DNA of 38,346 nt from Planctomycetota bacterium (GCA_021810145.1 JAJZJL010000033.1:1-38346); one strand, 5' to 3'; shown: positions 1-10,023, numbered from the stretch's first letter. Numbers and translations: made by a program. The notes: a model not told the origin generated them from the sequence alone.

Positions 1-1
1 A

Positions 2-868
2 CCGGTGGTGCTGCGTGCTGCGGCCATCAAAATTCCGGCGGCGGCGGAGTCGGTAAAAGCGCCGGCGCTGGGTGCATGGAAATACCGTCTGGCGGATGGC
101 CCGGCCATGCCCGGTTACCCGGACCAGTCCTGGATTCGTTCGGTTAATCCAGTGCAGATGGGTGTCGGCGATTATCCGGGGCTGCATCAGTGGTATCGCG
201 CTAAAATATCCGCGGCCTCGGCCGGAAAATATCGGATTGTATTTTCTGGCCTGCGTGATAGCGCGGATGTGTTTATCAATGGTCGCCTTGTGGAAGCGGG
301 GCCGAAGCGGATAGTCCATGTCTCTTTGGATGCGGGCGTTAATACCCTGGCGGTGCTGGCAATTTCGCATGGCAGACCGAAATTGTGGACATATATCGGT
401 CCATATAATTCCATTGCGTCCATGGGGATATGGGGACACGTTCTGCTGTTTGGCCCCGGAAAACAGTCCAAGGCTGTGCCCATTCGGAACTGGCGCATGC
501 GCGGCGGCATCGGACGGGAAAATACCGCATACCCATGGCGGGCGTTATCCAACCTTCCCGGTGTACCGGCATTTTATCGCACCCGTTTCGACTATCAGCC
601 CAGGTTGGGCGCACCACATCTGGTCCTGCGGGTGGCCTGGGGAAAGCTGGACGGCGGATATATGTGGATTAATGGGCACAATCTTGGCCGCTATCCGGAT
701 CCGTTTATGCGCATGGGATTGTATATTCCCTCCTGTTGGCTGAATGCTGGGAAAAATACCCTTGAGATTTTCGACCAGCGCGGAAACGATCCACAATCCG
801 TTCATCTGGTGATCGAACAAGCCGCCAGCCGAAGGTACGTCAAGCTGTATAGCCGTCCGCCGCAATAA
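2..868 (+). CDS. GH35-like beta-galactosidase, C-terminal part (5' end outside window)
   Basis: The reading frame is open to the left edge, so this is the C-terminal ~289 residues of a longer protein. Two beta-sandwich modules are visible. The first holds a galactose-binding-like strand pattern ending in SADVFINGRLV. The second contains GGYMWINGHNLGRYPD followed by LYIPSCWLNAGKNTLEIFD, the usual C-terminal jelly-roll signature of GH35 beta-galactosidases (WVNGxNLGRYW...YVPxxWLKxGxN). The catalytic TIM barrel lies outside the window, so activity cannot be judged. The role would be removal of terminal beta-galactosyl residues from glycans, probably outside the cytoplasm. The next gene, glgP, is 205 bp downstream with its own promoter candidate. 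Other glycosidases carry similar C-terminal sandwiches, so the family call is probable, not certain. Confidence 0.7.
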   Translation, partial: PVVLRAAAIKIPAAAESVKAPALGAWKYRLADGPAMPGYPDQSWIRSVNPVQMGVGDYPGLHQWYRAKISAASAGKYRIVFSGLRDSADVFINGRLVEAGPKRIVHVSLDAGVNTLAVLAISHGRPKLWTYIGPYNSIASMGIWGHVLLFGPGKQSKAVPIRNWRMRGGIGRENTAYPWRALSNLPGVPAFYRTRFDYQPRLGAPHLVLRVAWGKLDGGYMWINGHNLGRYPDPFMRMGLYIPSCWLNAGKNTLEIFDQRGNDPQSVHLVIEQAASRRYVKLYSRPPQ

Positions 869-996
869 AAGCGAAGTATCTGATGCGATCAGCTACCATC
901 CCGGTGATTCGATGTGCGGTTATGATGCAAGTCAAACGCAAGTTCGCCGCTCTGTGGGAAGTTCCGCAATGCCGTTGCGGCCGAAGGTGACTGTGC

Positions 997-1024
997 TTGT
1001 TTCACATATTCACGGGGCTATAAT
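997..1024 (+). promoter_or_regulatory. Candidate sigma-70-type promoter upstream of glgP
   Basis: TTGTTT at 997-1002 and a perfect TATAAT at 1019-1024 are separated by 16 bp, and the glgP start is 50 bp beyond the -10 box. The -35 box matches consensus only in its first three bases. This would drive glgP-ackA-xfp. Confidence 0.45.
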
Positions 1025-1073
1025 ATGTTGTTAGCTGCGGGAATGTGCAGGAAAAAGAAGCGAAAGGTCAGAC

Positions 1074-3620
1074 ATGACAATCCGCAGTGATCTGCTTTCT
1101 TCTGTTTATACGATGCCTTCCATGAACTTGGAGGGATTTGCCGCTCTGGCTGAATTGGCGCTGGATCTGCGTTGGAGCTGGAATCGCGCGGCGGATGCGG
1201 TGTGGCGGCAGCTTGAACCGGAGCTTTGGTCGAAAACCCGCAATCCCTGGGTTGTTCTGCAGACGGCCTCGCAGGAAAAACTTCAGAGTCTTCTGGCTGA
1301 TAAGGTATTTCGTGCGCAAGTTGATGCGCTGCTGGAAACCCAGAAAAACCTGGCCGAGGCTCCGGTCTGGTTCAACCAGCAGTATCCCGAATCTCCGCTG
1401 ACATGCGTCGCCTATTTCAGTATGGAATTCATGTTAAGCGAGGCGCTGCCGATTTATTCCGGTGGCTTGGGAAATGTGGCCGGAGATCAGCTCAAATCCG
1501 CCAGTGATCTAGGTGTGCCCGTGGTGGGGGTAGGATTGCTTTATCAGCAGGGCTATTTCCGGCAGCACATCGATGCCAACGGAAATCAACAGGCGCTTTA
1601 TCCATATAACGATCCCGGTCAGTTGCCCGTAACGCCCCTGCGGCAGGCCAACGGCGAGTGGTTGCGCATGGAAATAGCATTGCCGGGATATTCCGTGTGG
1701 GTGCGGGCGTGGCAGGTGCAGGTTGGGCGGCGGAAGTTGTATCTGCTGGACAGCAATGATCCCACCAATGCGCCCATCCATCGCGGCATTACCAGCGAAC
1801 TCTACGGCGGCGGGCCGGAGTTGCGAATTCAGCAGGAGTTGCTGCTGGGAATCGGCGGCTGGCGCTTATTGGAAACACTCGGGTTGAATCCGGAGGTGTG
1901 TCATCTTAATGAGGGACATGCAGCTTTTGCGGTTCTGGAACGGGCGCGGAGTTTTAAGGATAAAACCGGAGTTTCTTTTGATGCTGCTTTGGCCGTGACC
2001 CGCGCGGGAAATGTGTTTACCACCCACACGGCGGTCGCGGCGGGGTTTGATCTCTTTGCGCCGGCGCTGATCAGCCAGTATCTGGGGCACTACGCCACAG
2101 ATAAACTTGGCATATCGCACCATGAATTGTTCGCATTGGGGCGAAAAAACCCCGTGGACAATAATGAGCCGTTTAACATGGCGTATCTGGCAATGCGCGG
2201 AAGCGGGGCCGTCAACGGTGTAAGCCGCCTGCACGGTCAGGTAAGTCGGGATTTATTTTCGCCGCTTTTTGCGCGTTGGCCGGTTGATGAAGTACCCGTG
2301 ACCCATGTAACCAACGGCATACATGTGCCTAGCTGGGAATCTTCCGATGCGGATGAACTCTGGACGGGCGCGTGCGGAGCAGGACGGTGGTCGGGAAATA
2401 CCGATGCCCTGGCCAGGCACGTCATGGCCATTCCCGATGCCCGGCTATGGGAGATGCGTACGGCCGGCCGGACGTCGCTCGTTGAGAATGTGCGATCCCG
2501 TTTATCCCGCCAGTTGGCGGCGCTGGGCAGTCAGGCCGCTCTGGTGGAAAGGGCGAAGCACTTGTTAGACCCTAATGTGCTGACGCTGGGTTTTGCCCGC
2601 CGGTTCGCCACTTATAAACGACCGAATCTGCTGCTGCATGATCCGGAAAGACTTGTTCGGCTGCTTACCGACGCTCGTCGTCCCGTACAATTGATTATTG
2701 CCGGCAAGGCACATCCGGCGGACCAGGCCGGGCAGCAGATGATTCAGCAATGGATTGGCTTCATTCATCGCAGTGACGTTCGGCCGCATGTGATTTTTCT
2801 CAATGATTATGACATGCAGGTGGCTCAGTGCCTGGTACACGGCGTGGATGTCTGGATTAATACCCCGCGCCGGCCATGGGAAGCTTCCGGAACCAGCGGT
2901 ATGAAGGTATTGGTCAATGGCGGCCTGAATATTTCAGAACTGGACGGCTGGTGGGCGGAAGCCTACGCGCCGGATGTGGGTTGGGCCTTGGGCGACGGCA
3001 GGGAACACGATGAAGATCCCGAGTGGGACGCACATGAAGCCAATGAACTTTACGATCGACTGGAAAAGGAAATTGTGCCGGAATTCTACACCCGGGATGC
3101 GCATGGTATTCCAGGGGCCTGGGTGGCACGCATGCGATCAAGCATGGCTCGCCTGACACCTCAGTTTTGCACCAATCGCACCGTCAGGGAATATACGCAA
3201 CGGTATTATCTGCCCGCCGCCGCCAATTATTTTGCGCGGGCCGCAAATAAAGGCTCCACCGGTGTGGATATTGTCAGTTGGCGGCACCGGCTGGAGGAAA
3301 AATGGCCGGCGGTAAGATTCGGTGAATCGCACATCAGCACCAGCAATACGATGCATAGTTTTGAAACACCGGTGTATTTGAATGAATTAGGCCCTGCCAT
3401 GGTGCGGGTTGAATTGTTTGCCGAGGCTCTTGACGGAGAAACGCCCATTCGGCAGGAAATGAAATGTGTGCGGAAGCTCACCGGCGCCGCGGGCGGGTAC
3501 ACATATAGCGCACAGGTGCCGACCTCGCGTCCGGCATCCGATTATACGGCTAGAATCATGCCCTGCTTTCAAGGCACCGCGGTGCCGTTGGAGGCGGATT
3601 ATATCCTCTGGCAGCGGTAA
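1074..3620 (+). CDS. glgP: Alpha-glucan (glycogen/maltodextrin) phosphorylase, GT35
   Basis: An 848-residue cytoplasmic enzyme that phosphorolyses alpha-1,4-glucans to glucose 1-phosphate. The N-terminus has the ALDLRWSWN pattern of the DUF3417 domain found in the alpha-glucan phosphorylase subfamily, distinct from the E. coli GlgP/MalP type. GIHVPSWES and GFARRFATYKRP are family-typical. The PLP-binding segment EASGTSGMKVLVNGGLN is intact, with the Schiff-base lysine at residue 611. Length is normal for the subfamily. It is the first gene of a probable operon with ackA (42 bp downstream) and xfp, and a candidate promoter lies 50 bp upstream. The ribosome-binding site (gaaaggtcag) is weak. 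In this context it would feed hexose phosphate from stored glucan into the phosphoketolase route. Confidence 0.93.
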   Translation: MTIRSDLLSSVYTMPSMNLEGFAALAELALDLRWSWNRAADAVWRQLEPELWSKTRNPWVVLQTASQEKLQSLLADKVFRAQVDALLETQKNLAEAPVWFNQQYPESPLTCVAYFSMEFMLSEALPIYSGGLGNVAGDQLKSASDLGVPVVGVGLLYQQGYFRQHIDANGNQQALYPYNDPGQLPVTPLRQANGEWLRMEIALPGYSVWVRAWQVQVGRRKLYLLDSNDPTNAPIHRGITSELYGGGPELRIQQELLLGIGGWRLLETLGLNPEVCHLNEGHAAFAVLERARSFKDKTGVSFDAALAVTRAGNVFTTHTAVAAGFDLFAPALISQYLGHYATDKLGISHHELFALGRKNPVDNNEPFNMAYLAMRGSGAVNGVSRLHGQVSRDLFSPLFARWPVDEVPVTHVTNGIHVPSWESSDADELWTGACGAGRWSGNTDALARHVMAIPDARLWEMRTAGRTSLVENVRSRLSRQLAALGSQAALVERAKHLLDPNVLTLGFARRFATYKRPNLLLHDPERLVRLLTDARRPVQLIIAGKAHPADQAGQQMIQQWIGFIHRSDVRPHVIFLNDYDMQVAQCLVHGVDVWINTPRRPWEASGTSGMKVLVNGGLNISELDGWWAEAYAPDVGWALGDGREHDEDPEWDAHEANELYDRLEKEIVPEFYTRDAHGIPGAWVARMRSSMARLTPQFCTNRTVREYTQRYYLPAAANYFARAANKGSTGVDIVSWRHRLEEKWPAVRFGESHISTSNTMHSFETPVYLNELGPAMVRVELFAEALDGETPIRQEMKCVRKLTGAAGGYTYSAQVPTSRPASDYTARIMPCFQGTAVPLEADYILWQR

Positions 3621-3662
3621 CAGCCCGGCGGGCATGGCTCTCATTGAAAGTGATATAAACGC

Positions 3663-4883
3663 ATGTCCCATTATTCAACACCAACAGTGCGGAAAAATGC
3701 GAGCATGAAACCCCGCCGAGAGCGGAGGGCTTCCGTACAAGCTCCGCCACAAGCGGTTCTGACCATCAACGCGGGTTCTTCCAGCATCAGGTTTGCCCTG
3801 TTTCAAGCCGGGCCGGCACCGCAGCGACTGATGGATGGAAAAATTGATCGCATCGGCCTGAGTGATCCGATTTTCATGGTAAACGACTCAAATGGACTGT
3901 CAGGCTCCAGTCGCCGCATTTGTGCTGACGATCATGGCTCAGCCACGAAATTTCTTTTGAAATTTCTGGCGGCGCAACCGGCGTTTGCCTCCGTGAGGGC
4001 CGTCGGTCACCGTGTGGTGCATGGCATGAGATTCTCACGGCCGCAACGGATTAACGCCGCGTTGCTGGAGCAACTGCGTCGCATTGCCCCGTACGATCCG
4101 GATCATCTGCCGCGCGAAATTCAGCTTATTCAGGCGTTTCGCAGGCAGTATCCCAGGATTCCGCAGATCGCCTGCTTCGACACGGCGTTTCATTGTTCCA
4201 TGCCGCCTGTCGCCAGGTTGTTGCCAATCCCCCGGCGCTATGTGGCCAAAGGGGTACGACGCTACGGCTTCCATGGATTATCCTATGCATTTCTCATCGA
4301 TGAACTCATTCGCCTTGGCGACCCGGCGGCAAGGAAGGGGCGCGTGATATTGGCGCATCTGGGCAATGGCGCCAGTCTGGCTGCCGTTCGCGCGGGTAAA
4401 AGCATGGACACAAGCATGGGCTTTTCACCGGCCTCGGGATTGATGATGAGCACGCGCTCCGGGGATCTGGATCCGGGGGTTATCAGTTTTTTGTCTCGCA
4501 CGGAAGCAATGACCGCCGCGCGATTTCAGAAAATGGTCAATCATGAATCGGGACTGTTGGGCGTTTCCGGCGTCAGCTCTGACATGCGCGATCTGCTGGC
4601 AAGAGAATCCACGGATTCTCGCGCCGCCGAAGCACTGGATATGTTCTGCTATCAAGCAAAAAAATGGATCGGCTCTTTTGCCGCGGCACTCGGCGGGGTG
4701 GACACGCTGGTGTTTTCCGGCGGTATTGGGGAAAATGCCCCGGCCATCCGGCAGCGCATCTGTCAGGACCTGGCATTTCTTGGAATTCGTCTGAATTCCC
4801 GGCGAAACTTAAAAAATGCCGGAATCATTTCACATTCCAATGCCGAGGTTTCTGTTCGCGTTTTCATACCGATGAGGAACTGA
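3663..4883 (+). CDS. ackA: Acetate kinase, C-terminus apparently frameshifted
   Basis: Interconverts acetyl phosphate + ADP and acetate + ATP. ASKHA-fold motifs are present in order: NAGSSSIRF (from residue 36), RYGFHGLSY, AHLGNGAS, MDTSMGFSPASGLMMSTRSG and FSGGIGENAP. The N-terminus is about 30 residues longer than usual; ATG 3705 is an alternative start but also leaves an extension, and neither has a good Shine-Dalgarno. The frame as read ends SVRVFIPMRN, whereas family members end in a segment like IPTDEELMIARDT. That segment exists here in another frame (4865-4936), implying one missing base near the T4 run at 4861-4864. The restored stop (4934-4936) would abut the xfp ATG. So ackA and xfp are one transcription unit, and AckA is either truncated by ~23 residues or misread by a sequencing error. 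Confidence 0.9.
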   Translation: MSHYSTPTVRKNASMKPRRERRASVQAPPQAVLTINAGSSSIRFALFQAGPAPQRLMDGKIDRIGLSDPIFMVNDSNGLSGSSRRICADDHGSATKFLLKFLAAQPAFASVRAVGHRVVHGMRFSRPQRINAALLEQLRRIAPYDPDHLPREIQLIQAFRRQYPRIPQIACFDTAFHCSMPPVARLLPIPRRYVAKGVRRYGFHGLSYAFLIDELIRLGDPAARKGRVILAHLGNGASLAAVRAGKSMDTSMGFSPASGLMMSTRSGDLDPGVISFLSRTEAMTAARFQKMVNHESGLLGVSGVSSDMRDLLARESTDSRAAEALDMFCYQAKKWIGSFAAALGGVDTLVFSGGIGENAPAIRQRICQDLAFLGIRLNSRRNLKNAGIISHSNAEVSVRVFIPMRN

Positions 4884-4936
4884 TGATTGCGCGATCCGTC
4901 ATCCGGTTGCTCAAATTTAAAACGAAAGGACAATAA
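4865..4936 (+). other. Out-of-frame C-terminal coding remnant of ackA
   Basis: In this frame the sequence encodes HTDEELMIARSVIRLL and ends KTKGQ-stop, matching the conserved acetate kinase C-terminus (TDEELMIARDT). Its TAA at 4934-4936 immediately precedes the xfp start codon at 4937. Adding one base around 4861-4864 would join it to the main ackA frame. Confidence 0.8.
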
Positions 4937-7321
4937 ATGATGAACACCAGAACATTGACACCTGAATTGCTCGCCAGAATGGACGCCTACTGGCGGGCCG
5001 GCAATTATCTCTCTGTCGGTCAGATTTATCTTTATGATAATCCGCTGCTTAAAAAGCCTCTCACCCTTGAGCACGTCAAACCCATGCTTCTGGGCCACTG
5101 GGGTACCACACCGGGCCAGAACTTCATATACACACATCTCAATCGTGTCATTACCAAATATGATCTGAATATGATTTATCTTTCCGGTCCCGGTCACGGC
5201 GGACCTGCGGTGGTGGGAAATGTATATCTCGAAGGGACATACAGTGAAGTATATCCTGATATCAGTCAGGATGAGGCGGGGTTGAAAAAACTATTTAAAC
5301 AATTTTCGTTCCCCGGCGGAATTCCCAGCCACGCCGCACCCGAAACGCCGGGTTCCATACACGAAGGTGGCGAATTGGGTTACTCCCTCAGCCATGCATT
5401 CGGCGCGGCGTTTGATAATCCGGATCTGATCGCCGCGTGTGTGGTCGGCGATGGTGAAGCGGAGACCGCACCGCTGGCCACAAGCTGGCATTCCAATAAA
5501 TTTCTCAATGCCCGAACGGATGGTGCCGTTCTGCCGATCCTGCATCTTAATGGCTATAAGATTTCCAATCCTACGCTTCTGGCCCGTATTGAACCCGAGG
5601 AATTGGAACAGTTGCTCCGCGGTTATGGATGGAACCCTTATTTTGTTGAAGGCCATGAGCCATTGCTTATGCATGAAGCCATGGCGACGGTACTGGATGC
5701 GGCCATTGAACGCATCCGGCAGATTCAACGCGAAGCCCGCATGCAGGGCAACACCGTTCGTCCGCGCTGGCCGATGATTGTGCTGCGATCTCCCAAGGGG
5801 TGGACCGGACCGAAGGAAATCGACGGCCTGCCCGTGGAAGGAACATTTCGCGCTCATCAGGTGCCGCTGTCCGATCCGGCAAAAAATCCCGAACATCTCA
5901 AGATGCTTGAAGCCTGGATGAAAAGCTACCGCCCTGAAGAACTTTTCGACGAACAAGGGCGGCTGAAAGCGGAATGGGCGGCACTTGCCCCGAAGGGGCA
6001 GCGTCGTATGGGCGCCAATCCGCATGCCAATGGCGGCAGTCTGCTGCGGGAGTTGCGTATGCCGGAGTATCGTGACTACGCCGTGCAGGTTCCTGAACCC
6101 GGGATTTCCGGTATCGGTGATACGCGGGTACTGGGGCCTTTTTTGCGCGACGTGGCAAATATCAATGCAACCCCGCGAAACTTCCGCCTTTTTGGCCCGG
6201 ATGAAACCCTTTCCAATGGTCTGGGGGCGGTGTTTAATCTTACCAATCGGCAATGGAATGCGCGCACGGTGCAGAATGACGAGTTTCTGGCACCCGCGGG
6301 TGGGGTGTTGGACTCCATGCTCAGCGAGCATCAGTGCGAAGGCTGGCTCGAGGGATATCTGTTAACAGGACGCCATGGCGTATTTAACTGTTATGAAGCA
6401 TTTATACATGTTGTGGATTCCATGTTTAACCAGCATGCCAAATGGCTGGAAGTTACGCGCAATCTCCCGTGGCGGGTTGATATTGCGTCATTGAATTACC
6501 TGCTTTCATCGCATGTATGGCGGCAGGATCATAACGGTTTCACCCATCAGGATCCGGGTTTTCTGGATGTGGTTGTCAATAAAAAATCCGATGTGGTGCG
6601 GGTTTATCTGCCGCCCGATGCCAACTGTCTGCTTTCCGTCATGGATCATTGCCTGCGCAGCAGACAGTATGTCAATGTGATTGTTGCGGGAAAACACCCG
6701 TCGCCTCAGTGGCTGCCGATAGAAGCTGCCGCCATACACTGCGAAGAAGGTATTGGCATCTGGAAATGGGCCAGCAATGATAACGGCGTTGATCCTGATG
6801 TGGTCATGGCCTGCGCCGGTGATGTCCCGACCCTGGAAACACTGGCGGCGGTTTCCATTCTTCGGCGGGAACTGCCCGATCTGAAAATCCGCGTAATTAA
6901 TGTTGTGGACTTAATGAGGCTTCAACCCGGCAGTGAACATCCTCATGGATTAAGCGATACTGATTTTGACTCGCTGTTTACCACCGATAGGCCTGTGATT
7001 TTCGCATTCCATGGTTATCCATGGCTGATTCACCGTTTGACCTATCGCCGTACAAATCATCGCAATCTTCATGTCCGGGGCTATAAGGAGAAGGGCACCA
7101 TCACCACGCCGTTTGATATGACTGTCTTAAATGATATGGACCGCTTCCATCTCGTGCAGGATGTGGTGGACCGACTGCCCCGGCTGGGAGCCAGGGCCGC
7201 TTACCTCAAGCAAATGGTGCGCGATAAACTCATTGAGCACAAACGGTATATCCACCAGCATGGTCAGGACCTGCCGGAAATTCGAAACTGGAAGTGGGGT
7301 GAACCGGTTCCACCGGGGTAA
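4937..7321 (+). CDS. xfp: Xylulose-5-phosphate/fructose-6-phosphate phosphoketolase
   Basis: A 794-residue thiamine diphosphate enzyme, full length for the family (about 790-825). It splits xylulose 5-phosphate or fructose 6-phosphate with phosphate into acetyl phosphate plus glyceraldehyde 3-phosphate or erythrose 4-phosphate. Visible motifs: [12 protein letters not shown] near the N-terminus, [20 protein letters not shown], the ThDP/Mg site GDGEAETAP (residues 171-179), [21 protein letters not shown] and the typical ending [10 protein letters not shown]. The AAAGGA Shine-Dalgarno at 4925-4930 is 6 nt from the ATG. The neighbour ackA converts its product acetyl phosphate into acetate and ATP. 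The stop codon lies inside a long inverted repeat (7313-7354), a probable end of the operon. Dual specificity for F6P versus X5P cannot be read from the sequence. Confidence 0.95.
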   Translation: MMNTRTLTPELLARMDAYWRAGNYLSVGQIYLYDNPLLKKPLTLEHVKPMLLGHWGTTPGQNFIYTHLNRVITKYDLNMIYLSGPGHGGPAVVGNVYLEGTYSEVYPDISQDEAGLKKLFKQFSFPGGIPSHAAPETPGSIHEGGELGYSLSHAFGAAFDNPDLIAACVVGDGEAETAPLATSWHSNKFLNARTDGAVLPILHLNGYKISNPTLLARIEPEELEQLLRGYGWNPYFVEGHEPLLMHEAMATVLDAAIERIRQIQREARMQGNTVRPRWPMIVLRSPKGWTGPKEIDGLPVEGTFRAHQVPLSDPAKNPEHLKMLEAWMKSYRPEELFDEQGRLKAEWAALAPKGQRRMGANPHANGGSLLRELRMPEYRDYAVQVPEPGISGIGDTRVLGPFLRDVANINATPRNFRLFGPDETLSNGLGAVFNLTNRQWNARTVQNDEFLAPAGGVLDSMLSEHQCEGWLEGYLLTGRHGVFNCYEAFIHVVDSMFNQHAKWLEVTRNLPWRVDIASLNYLLSSHVWRQDHNGFTHQDPGFLDVVVNKKSDVVRVYLPPDANCLLSVMDHCLRSRQYVNVIVAGKHPSPQWLPIEAAAIHCEEGIGIWKWASNDNGVDPDVVMACAGDVPTLETLAAVSILRRELPDLKIRVINVVDLMRLQPGSEHPHGLSDTDFDSLFTTDRPVIFAFHGYPWLIHRLTYRRTNHRNLHVRGYKEKGTITTPFDMTVLNDMDRFHLVQDVVDRLPRLGARAAYLKQMVRDKLIEHKRYIHQHGQDLPEIRNWKWGEPVPPG

Positions 7322-7354
7322 TAAAACCGCCCGGCAGCGGTTCTATTACCCCGG
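7313..7354 (+). terminator. Long stem-loop overlapping the xfp stop codon
   Basis: The arms 7313-7330 and 7337-7354 are complementary over 18 bp with one A/C mismatch (7324/7343), around a 6-nt loop. The xfp stop TAA (7319-7321) sits within the left arm. There is no U-tract on either side, so it may be an operon-end mRNA stabiliser or a factor-assisted terminator and not a classic intrinsic terminator. Confidence 0.6.
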
Positions 7355-7995
7355 CGATACCAATCAACGCGCATGCTCGCATTTCGTTGGCTGTGATTGC
7401 CTCGATTGTTGCATTCTGTGCCGGATGGTGATTGCCGCTGTCAATGAGATGAAGCCGCACCACCGCCAGTCACGGGACCGGTGTTGATGATTATCCAGCG
7501 GGTAGAGCGTCAAATCCTCCGGCCCGGCATTGGCGCTTCTGCTGCATACATGAACTTCCATCCGGGGAATTGGACGCTGTTCCGGAGACAATCCCGAAGT
7601 CTGCGTGCGAAATGCCGCTATCCGTTTCGTATTGAAACCTGATCCTGCGGTGCTCGTTGGCGGGCTGCGGATGCTTCGCGACCATGTTTTGATATACCTC
7701 CTACGCGGGCAAAGATATCAGCCTCGGTATCATTGCTGGCTCTGCCAAGCTGGCAGAATGCGTTTTTTTGACATGACCGATATTACCAAAGCCGGAGGTA
7801 AATACACCTTGGAAGGCGATATGTAAACGCTTGTAAAGTATAGAGTTATAAATTATTTGTAAAATTAAACTGCGCGCGGCATGGCGATTGCTTAACGCAC
7901 GTTGACTACGCTTGCGACGTCAGGAAGCTGTTGCGGGCATTCGGGTAGGATGCCTTCAGTCGACCGGATCAAGCGGTTAGAAAAGGATGTGTTCA
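7355..7995. other. Intergenic region between xfp and dnaK, no convincing gene
   Basis: About 640 bp. Short open frames occur on both strands (e.g. 7605-7826 + and 7491-7685 -), but none has a recognisable product or good start signals. A hairpin followed by seven T lies at 7741-7769. The stretch 7820-7870 is markedly AT-rich compared with its surroundings and could hold the dnaK promoter, but I find no well-spaced -35/-10 pair and no CIRCE-type inverted repeat. Confidence 0.5.
7741..7769 (+). terminator. Candidate intrinsic terminator or attenuator hairpin
   Basis: TCTGCCA (7741-7747), loop AGC, TGGCAGA (7751-7757) form a perfect 7-bp stem. Five bases later comes a run of seven T (7763-7769). 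It lies 225 bp before dnaK. It could end an unrecognised upstream transcript or act in a leader. Confidence 0.4.
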
Positions 7996-9930
7996 ATGGG
8001 TAAAGTCATTGGTATTGATCTTGGAACAACCAACTCGGTGGTTGCGGTCATGGAAGGCAATCAGCCCAAGGTGCAGGTAAATGCCCAAGGGTCGCGCCTT
8101 ACTCCATCGGTTGTTGGCTTTACGGATAAAGGTGAGCGATTGGTGGGCCTGCCGGCCAAGCACCAACAGGTCACCAATCCTCAGAATACCGTTTTCTCTA
8201 TTAAGCGGTTCATGGGGCGGCGTCATGGTGAAGTTTCTTCCGAAGAAAAGCTGGTTCCCTATAAAGTCATTGGCGGTCAGGACGAACTGGTGAAAGTGGA
8301 GGTGCGCGGAAAGGATTACACCCCACCGGAAATCTCGGCCATGATTCTGCAGGATTTGAAAAAGACCGCCGAAGATTATCTCGGCCAACCGGTTACCGAT
8401 GCCATCATTACGGTGCCGGCATATTTTAATGACTCGCAACGTCTGGCTACCAAAGAAGCCGGTGAAATCGCCGGGTTGAATGTTAAGCGTGTGCTGCCAG
8501 AACCAACCGCCGCGGCTTTGGCGTACGGCATGGACAAAAAGAAGGGCGGTAAGATTTTTGTGTTCGATCTCGGTGGCGGCACATTTGATGTGTCGGTGCT
8601 GGATGTTGGTGACGGCGTATTTGAAGTGCTGTCGATTAACGGTGATACCCACCTCGGCGGCGATGATTACGATCAGGTGCTGGTGGATTACATTGCCGAA
8701 GAATTCCGCAAACAAAATGGCATTGATCTGCGGAAAGATCCCATGGCTCTGCAACGCCTGAAGGAATCCGCCGAGAAAGCCAAAATTGAGCTTTCCAGCA
8801 ATATGGAAACCACGATTAATCTTCCGTTTATCACGGCGGATGCCAGCGGTCCCAAACACCTGCAAATGGCGATTAACCGCAGCAAATTTGAGGCTATTGT
8901 CAGCCATCTTACCGAACGTTGCCGGCAGCCGGTGCTCAAAGCGCTGGATGATGCCAAACTTTCCGCCAAGGACGTTGATGAAGTACTCCTGGTTGGCGGC
9001 TCTACGCGTATGCCGCGGGTGCAGCAGTTGGTTAAGGAAATCTTCGGCAAAGAAGGTAACAAAAGCGTCAACCCGGATGAAGCCGTGGCTTTGGGGGCGG
9101 CAATTCAGGGTGGCATCACCACCGGCGAGGTCAAGGATATTCTGGTATTGGATGTTACCCCCTTGTCGTTGGGTGTGGAAACCTATGGCGGTGTGATGAC
9201 CGTGTTAATCCCGCGCAATACCACCATTCCCACCAGCAAGAGCGAAACCTTCAGCACGGCCGCTGACAGTCAGACCAGTGTTGAAATTCATGTGCTGCAG
9301 GGTGAACGTGAGTTCGCCAAGGACAATCGGACCTTGGGTAAATTCACGCTTGGCGGAATTCCGCCGGCACCGCGCGGCGTGCCGCAGATTGAGGTGTCCT
9401 TTGACATTGACGTCAACGGCATTCTCAATGTCAAGGCCAAAGACAAGGCCACCGGCAAGGAAAGCAAAGTGGAAATCAAGGGCCACAGTGGATTGTCCAA
9501 GGATGAAATTGAGCGCATGAAGAAAGAGGCCGAGGCCCATTCCGCCGAGGACAAAGCGCGCCGCGAACTCGTTGATCTCAAGAACCGTGCCGAAGCGGTT
9601 ACGCTTCAGGTAGAACGCGAACTGCAGGAGCACGGCAACAAGATTACTCCGCAGGAGCGTGGTGATCTTGAGGCCGCGGTGAACCAGGTTAAGGAAGTCG
9701 GGAAACAGGAAGATAAGGCCGCTATTGAAAAGGCCCTGGAAAACCTGAATCGTGCCCGCATGAAACTTGGCGAAGCAGCCTATAAGGCCGCATCGGAAAC
9801 CGCTGCCGCGGGTGCCCCCGGGGCAGCCGGGCCGGAAGCCGGAGCCGCTGGCGGTGCCGCGCCTGGTGCGTCGGCGGATCAGGGCAAGAAGCCCGATGAT
9901 GTGATTGATGCCGAGTATGAGGTCAAGTAA
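7996..9930 (+). CDS. dnaK: Chaperone protein DnaK (Hsp70)
   Basis: A 644-residue cytoplasmic ATP-dependent chaperone working with DnaJ and GrpE, neither of which is in the window. The nucleotide-binding domain starts with [16 protein letters not shown] and contains [19 protein letters not shown] and [13 protein letters not shown]. The substrate-binding domain has [14 protein letters not shown]. The disordered Ala/Gly-rich tail ends [11 protein letters not shown], the canonical terminus. I place the start at ATG 7996 ([12 protein letters not shown]) because AAAAGGA at 7981-7987 is 8 nt upstream; an in-frame ATG at 7987 overlaps that Shine-Dalgarno. The gene stands alone and is followed by a strong palindromic terminator. 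No heat-shock operator was recognised. Confidence 0.97.
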   Translation: MGKVIGIDLGTTNSVVAVMEGNQPKVQVNAQGSRLTPSVVGFTDKGERLVGLPAKHQQVTNPQNTVFSIKRFMGRRHGEVSSEEKLVPYKVIGGQDELVKVEVRGKDYTPPEISAMILQDLKKTAEDYLGQPVTDAIITVPAYFNDSQRLATKEAGEIAGLNVKRVLPEPTAAALAYGMDKKKGGKIFVFDLGGGTFDVSVLDVGDGVFEVLSINGDTHLGGDDYDQVLVDYIAEEFRKQNGIDLRKDPMALQRLKESAEKAKIELSSNMETTINLPFITADASGPKHLQMAINRSKFEAIVSHLTERCRQPVLKALDDAKLSAKDVDEVLLVGGSTRMPRVQQLVKEIFGKEGNKSVNPDEAVALGAAIQGGITTGEVKDILVLDVTPLSLGVETYGGVMTVLIPRNTTIPTSKSETFSTAADSQTSVEIHVLQGEREFAKDNRTLGKFTLGGIPPAPRGVPQIEVSFDIDVNGILNVKAKDKATGKESKVEIKGHSGLSKDEIERMKKEAEAHSAEDKARRELVDLKNRAEAVTLQVERELQEHGNKITPQERGDLEAAVNQVKEVGKQEDKAAIEKALENLNRARMKLGEAAYKAASETAAAGAPGAAGPEAGAAGGAAPGASADQGKKPDDVIDAEYEVK

Positions 9931-9989
9931 TACGCGGACTCATGCGTTAAAGTTCATATCTGGCGGTGCTTGATCGCTGGAAAAAAGAC

Positions 9990-10023
9990 AAAAAGGGCCG
10001 AAGAATATTCTTCGGCCCTTTTT
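9990..10023. terminator. Bidirectional intrinsic terminator between dnaK and GH2 gene
   Basis: A perfect 34-bp palindrome: A5 then GGGCCGAAGAAT, mirrored to T5. The GC stem with A and T runs on opposite sides makes an intrinsic terminator in both orientations, fitting the convergent genes on either side. Confidence 0.92.

Noticed and set aside
5291..6331. 346-codon antisense frame within xfp
   Set aside because: Lies wholly inside a well-supported gene and resembles no family.
7490..7540. tRNA-like D-arm string (AGCGGGTAGAGC) after xfp
   Set aside because: No acceptor stem, anticodon arm or TTC arm could be paired around it.
7820..7986. CIRCE/HrcA operator before dnaK
   Set aside because: No TTAGCACTC-N9-GAGTGCTAA inverted repeat is present.
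7993..8907. 304-codon antisense frame within dnaK
   Set aside because: Shadow of a highly conserved gene; no recognisable protein and no start signals.
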